Below, in pieces: positions 31,894-40,983 of a stretch of DNA of 40,983 nt. A program made the position numbers and the translations under genes. How positions within the stretch are numbered: position 1 is the stretch's first letter; every line of letters begins with the position of its first letter. Origin of the DNA: Seminavis robusta (Eukaryota; Bacillariophyta; Bacillariophyceae; Naviculales; Naviculaceae); assembly GCA_903772945.1 (NCBI GenBank), contig CAICTM010000974.1, positions 1 through 40,983 on the forward strand, written 5' to 3'. Below the pieces are notes generated by a model. The model saw only the letters and a list, made by a program, of their open reading frames with translations. It was not told the origin of the DNA and ran no database searches.

Positions 31894-33432
31894 ATGAGCG
31901 CCACTGCTTCTTCCTTGAGTGATGAGGAGAATGCTGTTGATTCTTCTGTTGGACAGCCATGGCAAGCTGACACTGCTGATCCCTCTGCTGCTGGAACTGT
32001 GCCGCCTCGAGCACCACCTGAAAGGTCATCTAATTCTTCCTCTGACAATGCTGCCGCCGCTCCAGCAACTTTCAAAACTGCTCGTGAGCTGTACTTGGAG
32101 TCAGGCAATGACAAGGCTAGTATGCTCTTTTGCCTCTGTATTGGTTTGGAATCAGAGGATGGGGGGCGCAAGCTTGGTGACTTGTCTGAGGAACCTTATT
32201 CCCAGATGAAGAAGAAAAACCAAAACAAACTCAAGGTTCAAAATGCTGTTCTCGCAAAAGAGGTGGTTCGCCGTGGCCTTCAGCTTGGTCTCACTGGCAA
32301 AGACAAGGTCCGCCCAAGCAACTGGAAGCAAGATAGGCTGATGAAGTGGTTGAGCGAACATCCCATCAAGGATGCATCCTGCATTTCATTTCTCCAGCAG
32401 AATGAGTTGGCATATTTTACTGCCACGCAGAACCACCTGGCTGAGACGGCAACTCGCAAGGATAATGAAGAATCTCCCGCTGGCACTGGCGAAAATGCGC
32501 TATGGCGCAACAAGATTCTGCCCAATCTTCGCATGATTGTGGCAGCCCATCATGATGATGTTCGCAAGTATTTGTTGGAGGAAGGAAGTGTCCTTGATCG
32601 ACATGAGTTGGATGCGAGAAATAGAGAGGATCGCCCCATGACTTTTTGGGAAGCTCTCGCCAAGAAGTACAATGATGACTTTTGGGTGGCAACTGTGGAA
32701 GCCCTTCTGGATCTACACTCTGATTTTATTATTGAGCAAGACATTTTCTCCACAGATTGTCCCGGCAATGGCAAAGTCGCGGCTGACTTTATCAAGAAAC
32801 AGTGGAACCAAGCAAAGCTCAAGTGCAACAAGATCGTTAACGCTTGGGAGCGAAGTGGCAATGGATATGGGCAAATTGATCATGAGCCAGAAGACGATGG
32901 TGAAGAAGAAAAGTCTGAACCGGCAAGACAGTTTGAGCATTTGTCCGAAGAGCGACTACTCGCTGGAGATAACAGGGCTGAATTTTGCATTGAGCGCCTT
33001 GGACACAAGTCTTTTCATCTCTACCTTTGGCATCTTGCAGACAAGCACGGCAATCTTTGCTGTGTTGTTACTCGATTGGGCGATGAGATTGCTGGAAGTG
33101 GAGATCAGGTAGCAACAAACACAACAGAAACAAAGACACGCAGAGGAAAAGATGATCCTGAGTTGAAGCAGCTTCGAAGGTCACTCGGTAACTCCCAAGT
33201 TGAACTGTCTTATCAAGCTGTCATTGAGAATCTTACCAATGCCAACAAAGAACTCACGCTTTCTAGAATCCAGAAGGTAAAGGCTTCAAGTGAAGAAGAG
33301 CGTGACATCTGGCAGGAAAGCATTGTCGAGCAAGAAGAAATCGTAAAGGGTCTCAAGCGCCGTAAGAAGTCCTATGAAGTCAAAACGAAAGCTTCCAAGA
33401 GCAAAAAAACGTCCAATGAAGGGACCGACTAG
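31894..33432 (+). CDS. Harbinger accessory protein, trihelix/Myb-like
   Basis: The frame is open from a TTG at 31834, but the ATG at 31894 has a good context (ACCATGA), giving 512 aa. The N-terminus is Ser/Ala/Pro-rich and disordered. Residues about 249-325 run from MTFWEALAKKYN through FIKKQWNQAKLKCNKIV to ERSGNG. This is the spacing of a trihelix/Myb-like DNA-binding fold as found in the second protein of PIF/Harbinger elements. The C-terminal 100 residues form charged helices and end in a Lys-rich tail (LKRRKKSYEVK) that could be a nuclear signal. Such proteins bind the element ends and help the transposase enter the nucleus. The role is inferred from position inside the element and from the fold pattern. 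Confidence 0.7.
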   Translation: MSATASSLSDEENAVDSSVGQPWQADTADPSAAGTVPPRAPPERSSNSSSDNAAAAPATFKTARELYLESGNDKASMLFCLCIGLESEDGGRKLGDLSEEPYSQMKKKNQNKLKVQNAVLAKEVVRRGLQLGLTGKDKVRPSNWKQDRLMKWLSEHPIKDASCISFLQQNELAYFTATQNHLAETATRKDNEESPAGTGENALWRNKILPNLRMIVAAHHDDVRKYLLEEGSVLDRHELDARNREDRPMTFWEALAKKYNDDFWVATVEALLDLHSDFIIEQDIFSTDCPGNGKVAADFIKKQWNQAKLKCNKIVNAWERSGNGYGQIDHEPEDDGEEEKSEPARQFEHLSEERLLAGDNRAEFCIERLGHKSFHLYLWHLADKHGNLCCVVTRLGDEIAGSGDQVATNTTETKTRRGKDDPELKQLRRSLGNSQVELSYQAVIENLTNANKELTLSRIQKVKASSEEERDIWQESIVEQEEIVKGLKRRKKSYEVKTKASKSKKTSNEGTD

Positions 33433-33483
33433 GTACGTGAACAACAGTGATGCCATCCATTAAATCAATTACTCGAAAGCTAA

Positions 33484-34879
33484 TCATGCAAACCTCTGCC
33501 ATGCATCAGGTCTTGGTCGCTCAACACTCCATTCATCCACTATCCTCAGTATCTTTTCACGTGGCATGATATCTATTAATCTCCTGTATTCCCGTTCCTC
33601 CTGTCTTCTATAATTTCTGTCGACATCATCAAAGTGTTCTCCTCCATGCAAGAGTTGCTCTGGTGAGCTATCATTCAGCATGGTTGTTACCAGCGGTATT
33701 CCTCCTCTGGACTCAATCTCGAAAGTATCCTGCGCCAATGAATCAGGTACACCATCCTCTCCAAGCCTTCGGTTGATGCAGTAGTTGTGGAGACGACAAA
33801 GGCAAATTGCCAATGCTGTCACCTTCTTCAATCCCATGGATGCCGACAGTGGTCTGCGCAGGATTCCCCATCTATTTACCAGTATGCCAAAGGTACACTC
33901 AATCTTGATTCGCAGTTGCGAGTGGTAAAAATTGTAAGCATCCTTTGGTCCTGAGCCAACGTTCCTGTATGGCGTGGCCATGTAAGGAGTGTTAACATAT
34001 GTGTTGTCGCCAAACAAACACAGGTCCTTGTGAAGCAATCCATTCTCCAGCTGGTGATGGAATTTGCTTGTGGAAAAAGAAAGATAATCAGAAGTGGTTG
34101 CCGGATGGTCAATTGCGACTGAGGTAAAGCGCTTCTCATGGTCGCAGAACCCCTGTAAGTTCAACCCAAACTTGTGTTTCCTTCCACAATGGAAGCGCTT
34201 TGGTGCAACGTTGGCTATGTCACAGTCTGACTGATGCAGCTTTTCGGTCCACAGAAGCATCCCATCTCCAGCTCCAACACAACAGTCGATATCTATTTCA
34301 CTTGCCTTTTTGAATCCTTGAGCGATTGCGAACTGCTTGGAGTGTTCTTTCGGAAACACAATGGCCAGTTGTGGGTGATCTTTCGTCTTATTCACAGCAT
34401 CAACCACCATCCAAATGCTTTCGTACACAGAGGAATGACTTATGCCATGCAGGACAGCTATGTCATACGCAGCCCCAGCCACCAGCAAAGTATCGAAGAG
34501 CTACACTAAGGCGAATGGCACTGGAAATGAGACCATTTACAGCCCCGTTCTTCCTTTTCTTTTGGTTGTGCGACAAGTGTACTTTTCCTCTAAGATGCTG
34601 CTTGAGTAAGTCATGCAGATGCCAAAAATCTTCTTCACTCATACGAAAGGCTCGTCTAACATAAGTGTCTCCCATCTCTTTAAAGATAAGATGTATCTTC
34701 TTACGTTCCCTCTTGATTGGAGGAGTGTCATGTCTACCGCCTGCTTGACCACCAAACAAGAAAGGATCAATTTCGAAGAGAACTGCAGTGAAGCCAAGCA
34801 GTCGCTTGAGACGTTTACGAGAGCCACCACCACCATCATTGTTACCAGTGGTGACTACTGCTTTCAACAGCACAAGCAA
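33484..34879 (-). pseudogene. HARBI1-like DDE transposase, frameshifted
   Basis: Two minus-strand frames make up one transposase. The N-terminal part (34879 to about 34480) has the helical segment FRMSEEDFWHLHDLLKQHL and ends in ALRYFAGG. The C-terminal part (from about 34476 to the TGA at 33484-33486) resumes with AAYDIAVLHGISHSSVY and carries all three catalytic residues of the DDE_Tnp_4 fold: Asp in GAGDGMLLW (near 34264), Asp in LFGDNTYVNTPYM (near 34006) and Glu in RIKIECTFG (near 33898). The frames change by one base inside a G-rich stretch at about 34471-34483, in the middle of a conserved motif. No ATG was found upstream of the TTG at 34879 although the frame stays open. Lost function is likely; a sequencing error in the G run is possible. 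Confidence 0.85.
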
Positions 34880-35119
34880 GAGAAGAAGACTGTAGAGATA
34901 TATGACATTGAATTGTGCCAGAGCGACTATTGCAAGTGTGAGAGGAGAGGTACGTGCCTCATTATTGTTGATGCCAATGCTGAGCCAATGCCAACTGCTA
35001 ACTTCGATTTCTGAACTTGGATTTGCTGTTCGATAGTGTGGATTAGGTAGCCAACTTGAAATTAGATTTCCAAGTTTATATGCATACTTCGATCTTTGAT
35101 TTTGGAACTTCCCATTGAA

Positions 35120-35133
35120 GTCTGGACTGGCTC
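35120..35133 (-). repeat. Harbinger right terminal inverted repeat
   Basis: GTCTGGACTGGCTC on the plus strand, followed by the second TAA target copy at 35134-35136. Confidence 0.88.
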
Positions 35134-35136
35134 TAA

Positions 35137-36154
35137 GTAGACGATTAGACCCACATGATGTAGTTGTAGTCTATGTCACATAAGCTGATCCGGTAGGCTC
35201 ATCTTCATGTCCCGTGCGTGTCCCTTTCGCATGCGGTTACGTGTATGTACTGGTACCGCGGTATCATACCGGTAGGGAGGACTTGCTTCCAGTCCATTCC
35301 GTGCTTCCCCTTCCTGACAGAAATCTCTGACAGCTTCTCTGGCTTGTACACTTGTATCCTCTCCAATTATCGGCATCAGCCGTTGGCTGCAGCCTGAAGC
35401 CTCGAGCTTGTGCTGACAACAAGACAACCTGCTCTTGATGGGGTTTTGTCTTGGTCTACCAACCAACCATCCATTACCCTCTCTCCGATACGGTACCCAC
35501 ACTTCCCCAACCAAGATGTTTCCCATAGCACTGCGCCGAGGTACTAATTCAACAAGGTATGGTGCCACTTTGGCTCAACGAAAGTTTCATCGCGGCAGAC
35601 CTAGCACAAAAATTGGTTGGGTGGAGGTTGTGGATCGACGCTTCGATCCGAGAACTAAAACCTGAAAACATGAAGATCATGAGATGGTTGTTGGGAGAAT
35701 CCAAGTGGAGGTTAATTCGAAAGGAGAGGAAATTCGCACTTCCAAGTCAGATCGACACACCAAACCTACCACCTATAAAAAGGAGCTTAACAACCAGATT
35801 GCCTATGACAGGAAGAAGAAACAAGTAATGGATCTCATGAAATATATTCATTTTGTTAAGGATCACAAGGACAAGGATAACTGGTAGCGATCTTTTTGGA
35901 TTGTCTCAGGTGCTTATTGATTGCTAGTCTGGTACCGCAGCTACAGTGGATTCTGGTGATCATTTTGCTAGCGCCAGCTTGGGTTTTGTCTGCTAGCTGC
36001 CAATGGCTGGGAGCCTTCATAAGCTGTAGAATTGAAAACTCAAACAATCCTAACTCTGGATCTTTGGGATGAGCAAGTCCTCACTCTTTTGATGAGGGTT
36101 TTGGTGTTCCTTCTAAAGAGCAACTGTGGCCGACACAGCTCGACCGCTGTTGGA
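35137..36154. other. spacer with a possible decayed frame
   Basis: Between 35435 and 35887 three frames are open in succession (ending VVDRRFDPRTKT, then QVEVNSKGEEIRTSKSD and AYDRKKKQVMDLMKYIHF). They read like pieces of a former protein broken by frameshifts, but no family is recognised. The rest shows nothing. Confidence 0.35.
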
Positions 36155-37579
36155 GGAAACATACCTGACACCTCTTTACTATTGACTCGTGTATTAATCA
36201 TCTAGTCCGGTTCGCATGTAAATTGATCATGCAAGGAACCAAGGGAGTTTTAGGTCTAAAGTGTTGCGGGGGTCCTTATATCCAATTCAATCACAAGAAT
36301 TGCTATGCACCACCAGAAAATCCTCACTTTTTATTTACAGCTTAATCCAAAACCAAATTACTCCCCAATAAGCTGCAGTATTACTAGCAAATAACACTGT
36401 AAAGCAAAAGGCCATCTCGAGCTACTACCGATCTCGAGATCGATATCAAGGTAAAACATATCAAGTCAAAGTGTATTGAGTCAAAGTGTATTGAGTTAAC
36501 ACCTGCAACAGAGGAGAGGTGCGCAGAATAAGGCTCTAGCTACACTATCAGAGCATCGAAAAGCCTCTAACAGGAAAGAGGTGCTTGCGCGGGATTCCCA
36601 TCTTCAAGCAGAAAATCAAGGTACGACGATCGTCTAACAGTTTCCGGCCGGAACTGTGTACATCTGAAGATACCAGTGTAAAGAGCACGGTGAACTGAAC
36701 AGGTTACGTGCTGGAATCAAGGAAATCCGTCTGTTATCCAGTGAGTTATCTTCAATCGCGCGAAATCAGGAGTTCGATACGTCACATCACGACGAGCGAA
36801 AGTCAACAGTTGCCGATCTACCTATCGACTGTTGTGGACGTTGCAAGGCATCAACCCAATAGAGAGGAAGTTGCGCAACACAACGACAGAACTGTGGCTA
36901 CTCTTGGAAGCGTCTAACTCCCGATATTGAGTGAATTGGTGGATAGGTAGATCGGCAACTGTTGACTTTCGCTCGTCGGATGTGACTGTATCGAACTCCT
37001 GATTTCTCGCGCGATTGACGATATCTCACTGGATAAAGACGGATTCCTGATCCGTCACGTTAACCTGTGTTCAGTTTTCTCTTCCATTTGTCGTACCGTT
37101 GTTCGGGATTGACTTCCAGTTCCGGCGGTAACTGTTAGACGATCGTTCGTATTATTCCTTGAGATGAAATCGCAGCTCTCTTCCCGGAATCTGGGTTTCG
37201 TAGATAGGGTTTTTGCGCTTGCTACTGATTGATGCTAAATATACAATCTTGGACCTCAATTTTGTTGTTACTTTACCTGCACTCGTAGATGTGAATTGTA
37301 GCTCTAGATGTTTTGACGTTTACGTGTTTTATTCGGTCAGTAGTAATAATGCATTGTTTATTCAGTGGGTAATGTTTGTATTGGCTATTGTAATGCTTTA
37401 GATAGGCTAAAAGCAATGGGATTTTCGGTGGTGCATAGCAATTCTTGTGTTGAATTGGATATAAGGACCCCCGAACACTTTAGACCTAAACTCCTTTGTT
37501 CTTGCTGATTGGATTTACATGCGAACCGGACTAGATGTATTAATACACGAGTGGCAATTAAAGAGGTGCGGTATGTTCC
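36155..37579. repeat. large imperfect palindrome, arms about 650 bp
   Basis: The left arm (about 36155-36826) and the right arm (about 36942-37579) are inverse complements around a 115-bp spacer. The inner 110 bp match at roughly nine bases in ten (for example GACGAGCGAAAGTCAACAG and ATCAGGAGTTCGATAC). The outer 180 bp also match well (GGTCTAAAGTGTT, CTAGTCCGGTTCGCATG). The middle of the arms is more diverged. No coding content is seen. It may be two related LTRs head to head or a foldback transposon; TG...CA ends and a target duplication could not be fixed. Confidence 0.85.
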
Positions 37580-37582
37580 TGT

Positions 37583-38046
37583 CCACGAGGACAGGCTCTC
37601 TGTCTGCAATGCAGAGAAGTGGACATTTTGAATGGATTTGGAACCAGACTCGGTCGCTATGCCAAGGAAGATGGTATCAGACGATGCTGGAGAAAGGCTG
37701 GCATCCTTCCCATCGCCATGGAAACAGACATCAATGCTGACCTTGGGTCCACTTCAATCCCTATGAAAGATAAGGTGTTGAGCAAGCCGGATTCCGATGA
37801 CTTGTGCAACCTAATGAGTGCTCTCCAAGTTAAAGCCAAAGAAACTGAGGTGGATGTTGCAAGGCCTGCAATTGCATTGCAAGGTCCTTTGCGGCTGATT
37901 ACGATCTCTACTCTGGGGTCGATGTGATGCAAATGGCGGAGAATTGGATCGATGTCGAGGATGAGCCCGAAGTCATTAGTGCAACCGTCGACTAAGAGAT
38001 TGAAGCGCTGGAAGACGAAACAACAGAAGCGGAACTGGAACTGTGA
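37583..38046 (+). pseudogene. pogo/Tigger-type transposase remnant, C-terminal end
   Basis: One frame (about 37583-37927) contains DGIRRCWRKAGILP, the signature of the C-terminal helix of pogo/Tigger DDE transposases, and continues through LMSALQ. The reading then moves to another frame from about 37921 (AENWIDVEDEPEVISATVD), interrupted by a TAA and followed by EIEALEDE, which again fits the acidic tail of the same family. The catalytic core is absent, so it is a decayed fragment. It abuts the right arm of the palindrome, which may have replaced or interrupted the upstream part. Confidence 0.6.
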
Positions 38047-38830
38047 CTCATTTTTGATGATGACGGGAACGGAACAAGGAGGTGATCCCCGAACCAGCCG
38101 TAGTGTTTAGGCACTCAATGTTGCGGGAAGGCTGAAGAGCACTCAAAATAACTATCTCGACTAGCTGCGCTTGCTTGTTGCTCTCAACCAGGCATCCACT
38201 GTGCATCTTGACATGTTTGCTAGGGCATTGAATTTGGCTAGGGCTGCTAGGGCAGGCAAATGTAAACGCGACGGCTCTTCCATTCTTACTTTACTGTGGA
38301 CCGGCCCTTGAAAGCATTATATTTATTCTCTCTATTATATTTATCGAAATCCGCAATCCCCCCATAAATATTAGAGCGAGTAGACTGTAAGTGCAGTTTA
38401 GATGATTATTCGTTGTCTATCGCCGTCCTCGACCTAGTCAACAATGTAACTGATACAATAGATGCAGTGAAATTAATTAGAAGTACTTAGTACCAACTTG
38501 GTGTATGGTTTACTGCTGACCGTACATGCACGGACAAATCCCTTTGGACAGTACACTTGTAGTAGGGGTAGAGTTTCTTTTGTTCTTTTGTTCTTTTGGG
38601 CTGTTCCACAGAGATCCTGAAGGGCAGAGAGCAAACCACAACAATCGCATCGAAGTTGCGTTCAAACTACATGTTTACTACGACTTGTACCAGGTCCCAC
38701 ACCACAAATGGACGTTTCAATGGAAACTAAGCCGAAAGCAAACCAGCTACTAGTATGTTTGACAGTGATCGTCTCATATTTTTCATCTTTGCCTCTGAAA
38801 ATCACACACCCTCCCCTATAAAAAACGATC
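38047..38830. other. spacer without a supported gene
   Basis: No gene is seen. A GCTAGGGC word recurs at about 38219-38262. A TATA-like sequence lies at 38817-38825, directly before the next gene. Confidence 0.4.
38817..38825 (+). promoter_or_regulatory. TATA-like sequence just upstream of ATG
   Basis: TATAAAAAA begins 14 bases before the ATG at 38831. As a working TATA box it would place transcription start inside the reading frame, so it is either not a TATA box or the true start codon is downstream. Confidence 0.3.
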
Positions 38831-39409
38831 ATGGATGGCCTCTCTGACAATATTCCTTCTTCGTCCCTCCGTGGTTCTCATACCGGTACACCCTCCCGCT
38901 TCCTTTCGGACGACTCTGAGCTATCAGATCTCTTGTCCAAAGACTTGAGTGATATCAAGGACGCTTTGCCCCGAGATTGGGACGATGTCAAGAATATGGA
39001 TCCAGTCGCTGTGATTTTGCTCTTGTTGATTCTTTGGGTTTTGCTTTGCATCCTTGTGAACATCCTTCGTTGCCTATTCTACTACCTGTTCTGTCGCTGT
39101 TGCAACGATCCACGTCGCCGTGGCTACACAGTTGTCAAGGATGAAGCAGTCTGCTGCAATTCCCAAAACCTTCCCCCACCCTTCAACCCTGAATATCAAA
39201 TTAACCCCAGGAGGTATTCACCGAGCAGGGCTAAATGTTCGTATGCGGGACGAAATCTCCTTTGGGCCGCTTGCTGCTTTGAGTGCTGCTGTCGTGACGA
39301 TCGAGATCTGAACGTGGCTGGCTATGATTGCTGCGACGTCGGTTGTGGCCTCTGTCTCTTTGAAGTATGCTGTCCTCGGCGACGTGAGCAGCAAGTTATG
39401 TACCTTTGA
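38831..39409 (+). CDS. small Cys-rich single-pass membrane protein
   Basis: A frame of 192 codons begins MDGLSDNIPSSSLRG. An acidic Ser-rich N-terminus (1-57) is followed by one long hydrophobic segment at about 58-80 (VAVILLLLILWVLLCILVNIL). A Cys-rich tail then carries clusters FCRCCND, ACCFECCCRDD and DCCDVGCGLC, which are candidates for palmitoylation or metal binding. No signal peptide is present. The layout suggests a membrane adaptor with a cytosolic Cys-rich tail. No family is recognised. The start is uncertain because of the TATA-like sequence six bases upstream; the next Met is residue 56, right before the membrane segment. Confidence 0.6.
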   Translation: MDGLSDNIPSSSLRGSHTGTPSRFLSDDSELSDLLSKDLSDIKDALPRDWDDVKNMDPVAVILLLLILWVLLCILVNILRCLFYYLFCRCCNDPRRRGYTVVKDEAVCCNSQNLPPPFNPEYQINPRRYSPSRAKCSYAGRNLLWAACCFECCCRDDRDLNVAGYDCCDVGCGLCLFEVCCPRRREQQVMYL

Positions 39410-39814
39410 GAGAAACCCAAGTATCTACTGTATTGATGCAATCTCGGCTGCGCCATGCGGCTGGGCATGAAAGAGCTGTTTGAACCTGTGAAGTGAACTC
39501 TATTGTCTGTAGTCTAAAAAACGTGTGTAAAATTGCTAGCTGATTACAAACCAGATCAGAGTCAGCGATAGGGAGTTGAGGGAAGTTATCTTACCGAACG
39601 CCACGCGAGGCTTAGCGTCGGGCAAGACAGCAACGCCGAGGATGGCTCTTGTCATCAGGATGGACATAGCTAGATCTGTTTCCGGTCGAAACTAGAGGAC
39701 CCTACACTGCGGGTACTGGATGATGTTGGTATGGGTACAGGACACTTCTTTCGGGCACTTATGATCCTCACACACTGTCGCGAATACTAGTGGAGCTGGG
39801 ACTGAGTGAACCAC
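39410..39814. other. spacer, possible decayed exon
   Basis: On the minus strand, about 39672-39595, a short frame (MSILMTRAILGVAVL...) ends at a GTAAGA donor-like site. It could be an exon of a decayed gene, but support is weak. Confidence 0.25.
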
Positions 39815-40039
39815 TCAACCCTGGGGTTTGATTCGATGGTGCTGTGAATGTGGTCTCCAGAGGAAGGCCATAGACGTGCCAACCGTAAAGGACAGTATTG
39901 CCCCATGCACAGCTCTCTCAATGCTCTTGAGTTGGTCATCTGTCCACCTCCTCTTGATCATGAGCAAGTAGAATATTGCCAGGGAGGAGTTATAGAGTGG
40001 TGCCCCAATGGCGAGTTGAAGCAGGAACCCTAAGTGCAT
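39815..40039 (-). pseudogene. seven-TM receptor-like fragment
   Basis: A frame of 74 codons encodes two hydrophobic helices separated by a charged loop: FLLQLAIGAPLYNSSLAIFY, then MIKRRWTDDQLKSIERAVHG, then a second helix AILSFTVGTSMAF. The pattern of Gln, Pro-Leu-Tyr-Asn and the IE...HG loop is reminiscent of TM3-TM4 of the GPCR-like proteins common in diatoms. No matching TM1-2 or TM5-7 exons were found around it, and an in-frame TGA lies upstream. It is probably a gene fragment, or one exon of a gene whose other exons I missed. Confidence 0.35.
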
Positions 40040-40361
40040 AGCTATGCCTCAGACACAAAGACCCCCGCACACCAGGACAGAAACCAACCAAAGATAACAA
40101 GGCTTGGTTATCGCAACACTCGTACTCTGTATTCCTCCACGACTCGAAGGGCGCACCAGGAGTTTGTTTTGCCTGCCTACAACGTTTCCTTCCTTTGTGG
40201 TCAAAATGGCGCTAATCTTATCGTTAAAAAGTGGCTCTGATGACCAACTAACAAACAAAAACTCAGAAACTTTGTCGCATACAAACAGTACAGTTAACAT
40301 ACATCCTGCACTAATGATCAGCCCTCTTCACAAACGCCCCCTTTCCAAGTCAAGCTTTCGC

Positions 40362-40983
40362 TCAAGGCCAGACGAAGACAACTGCAAAGGGGTCGCTGAA
40401 AACAGACGTTCCCAATGGCCCTCCTGATCCAAGGTATTGAGTCCTTAGCACTTCCAAATCTAAGGACTGGATTGCTCTAGTCACTTCTTCCTCAGATGGA
40501 ATCGGCGCCTCTTTCGAGAAAACGACGGCCGCATCAAAGTTGACCTGAACCGATCCAATCTGAATGATCTCAATATCTTCGGCATGAATGTGTGCATTAA
40601 CCGATAACACTCGGAACCCGGCAAGCCTCAATGAGTCGAGGAAGAAGCGATTGACTTGCTGCGTCAAGCCATCTCGATCGTCGATATTTGGGTCTGCACC
40701 GGAACGATCGCTTCCTACCGTGAATAGCATTCTCGATTTCACCAACACTGCCTCGCTTCCGGCGAATCGGACACTGTGCGAGTTTCGGAATATGCTGTTT
40801 TGAGCATTTAGCGTCCAGACATGTTGTGTGATGTAGTCCACGTAGTTCAGCTGCTCCATGACGAACGAAACTTGCTCGGGTGTCGGTATATTGGGAGAAT
40901 CTTCAAAGATCAACTCTGCAGTAAAATCTACCCGCAGCATATTCAAATCCTGTCTAGGTGTAGATGCATTCCAGGCGACATGG
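40362..40983 (-). CDS. partial protein with an internally repeated domain, cut by window end
   Basis: The frame is open to the right edge of the window, so the 5' end is missing; it ends at TGA 40362-40364 (about 206 codons seen). Two stretches about 125 residues apart resemble each other: VDFTAELIF...IPTPEQV...LNYVDYITQ and VNFDAAVVF...IPSEEEV...LDLEVLRTQ. This suggests a tandemly repeated domain with beta-strand, loop and helix order. Short HVAWNAST upstream suggests more protein beyond the edge. No catalytic motif is visible. It may belong to a repeat-containing surface or secreted protein; no function is assigned. Confidence 0.6.
   Translation of the reverse strand, partial: HVAWNASTPRQDLNMLRVDFTAELIFEDSPNIPTPEQVSFVMEQLNYVDYITQHVWTLNAQNSIFRNSHSVRFAGSEAVLVKSRMLFTVGSDRSGADPNIDDRDGLTQQVNRFFLDSLRLAGFRVLSVNAHIHAEDIEIIQIGSVQVNFDAAVVFSKEAPIPSEEEVTRAIQSLDLEVLRTQYLGSGGPLGTSVFSDPFAVVFVWP

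Larger units (their letters stand above)
31421..35133. mobile_element. PIF/Harbinger DNA transposon, complete ends
   Basis: This 3713-bp element has perfect 14-bp terminal inverted repeats GAGCCAGTCCAGAC (31421-31434 against 35120-35133), flanked on both sides by TAA (31418-31420 and 35134-35136). A TAA/TTA target duplication is the hallmark of PIF/Harbinger. Inside are the two expected genes in convergent order: an accessory DNA-binding-type ORF on the plus strand and a HARBI1-like DDE transposase on the minus strand. The transposase carries a frameshift, so this copy is probably not autonomous. The subterminal word TCGAGAATCG occurs in opposite orientations near 31463 and 31645. Confidence 0.9.

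Noticed and set aside
34463..34488. Spliced intron joining the two transposase frames
   Set aside because: The overlap is only about 25 bases with no plausible GT-AG intron; a one-base frameshift explains it.

Overview
The window reads as nuclear DNA of a eukaryotic microalga, most likely a diatom or another stramenopile. This rests on short GT-AG introns (77-125 nt, mostly GTAAG-type donors) inside otherwise long exons, a mix of protein families typical of these algae (a secreted 2-oxoglutarate prolyl 4-hydroxylase, a single-chain cyclic-nucleotide-dependent kinase, a CaMK-type kinase), genes on both strands with no operon logic, and spacers full of mobile-element debris. The species is not determined. 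No rRNA, tRNA or CRISPR was recognised.

Layout. 1-5000: mobile-element territory, with a decayed transposase-like gene in two overlapping frames (1119-3100), a convergent unknown gene (3199-3816) and AT-rich spacer. 5052-5696: two adjacent MITE-like foldback elements sharing one copy of the direct repeat CCTGG. 6823-8529: a two-TM protein with a conserved N-terminal globular region. 8530-10995: repeat-rich spacer with a (GAATC)n microsatellite and a near-perfect hairpin. 10996-15791: a three-exon gene for a membrane-embedded amidotransferase/sugar-isomerase protein that starts with an HExxH membrane region and ends with paired EF-hands. 18335-21706: a long acidic coiled-coil protein. 21925-23175: a type II membrane glycosyltransferase-like protein. 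24060-25213: a two-exon prolyl 4-hydroxylase. 25393-28122: a three-exon cyclic-nucleotide-dependent kinase. 29660-31029: a four-exon CaMK-type kinase, divergent from the former and sharing its MGCGSS acylation tag. 31421-35133: a PIF/Harbinger transposon with 14-bp TIRs and TAA target duplications, carrying an accessory DNA-binding-type ORF and a frameshifted transposase. 36155-37579: a 1.4-kb imperfect palindrome beside a pogo-type transposase remnant. 38831-39409: a small Cys-rich membrane protein. The right edge has a receptor-like fragment and a gene cut by the window end.

Best candidate for an undescribed system: the 10996-15791 gene. It has an internal class II amidotransferase domain whose would-be N-terminal nucleophile Cys lies directly after an HExxH multi-pass region, so activation would need cleavage; the C-terminal EF-hands suggest calcium control. 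Two signalling kinases and this EF-hand protein in one 20-kb stretch suggest a signalling-rich neighbourhood, though co-regulation cannot be shown from the sequence.
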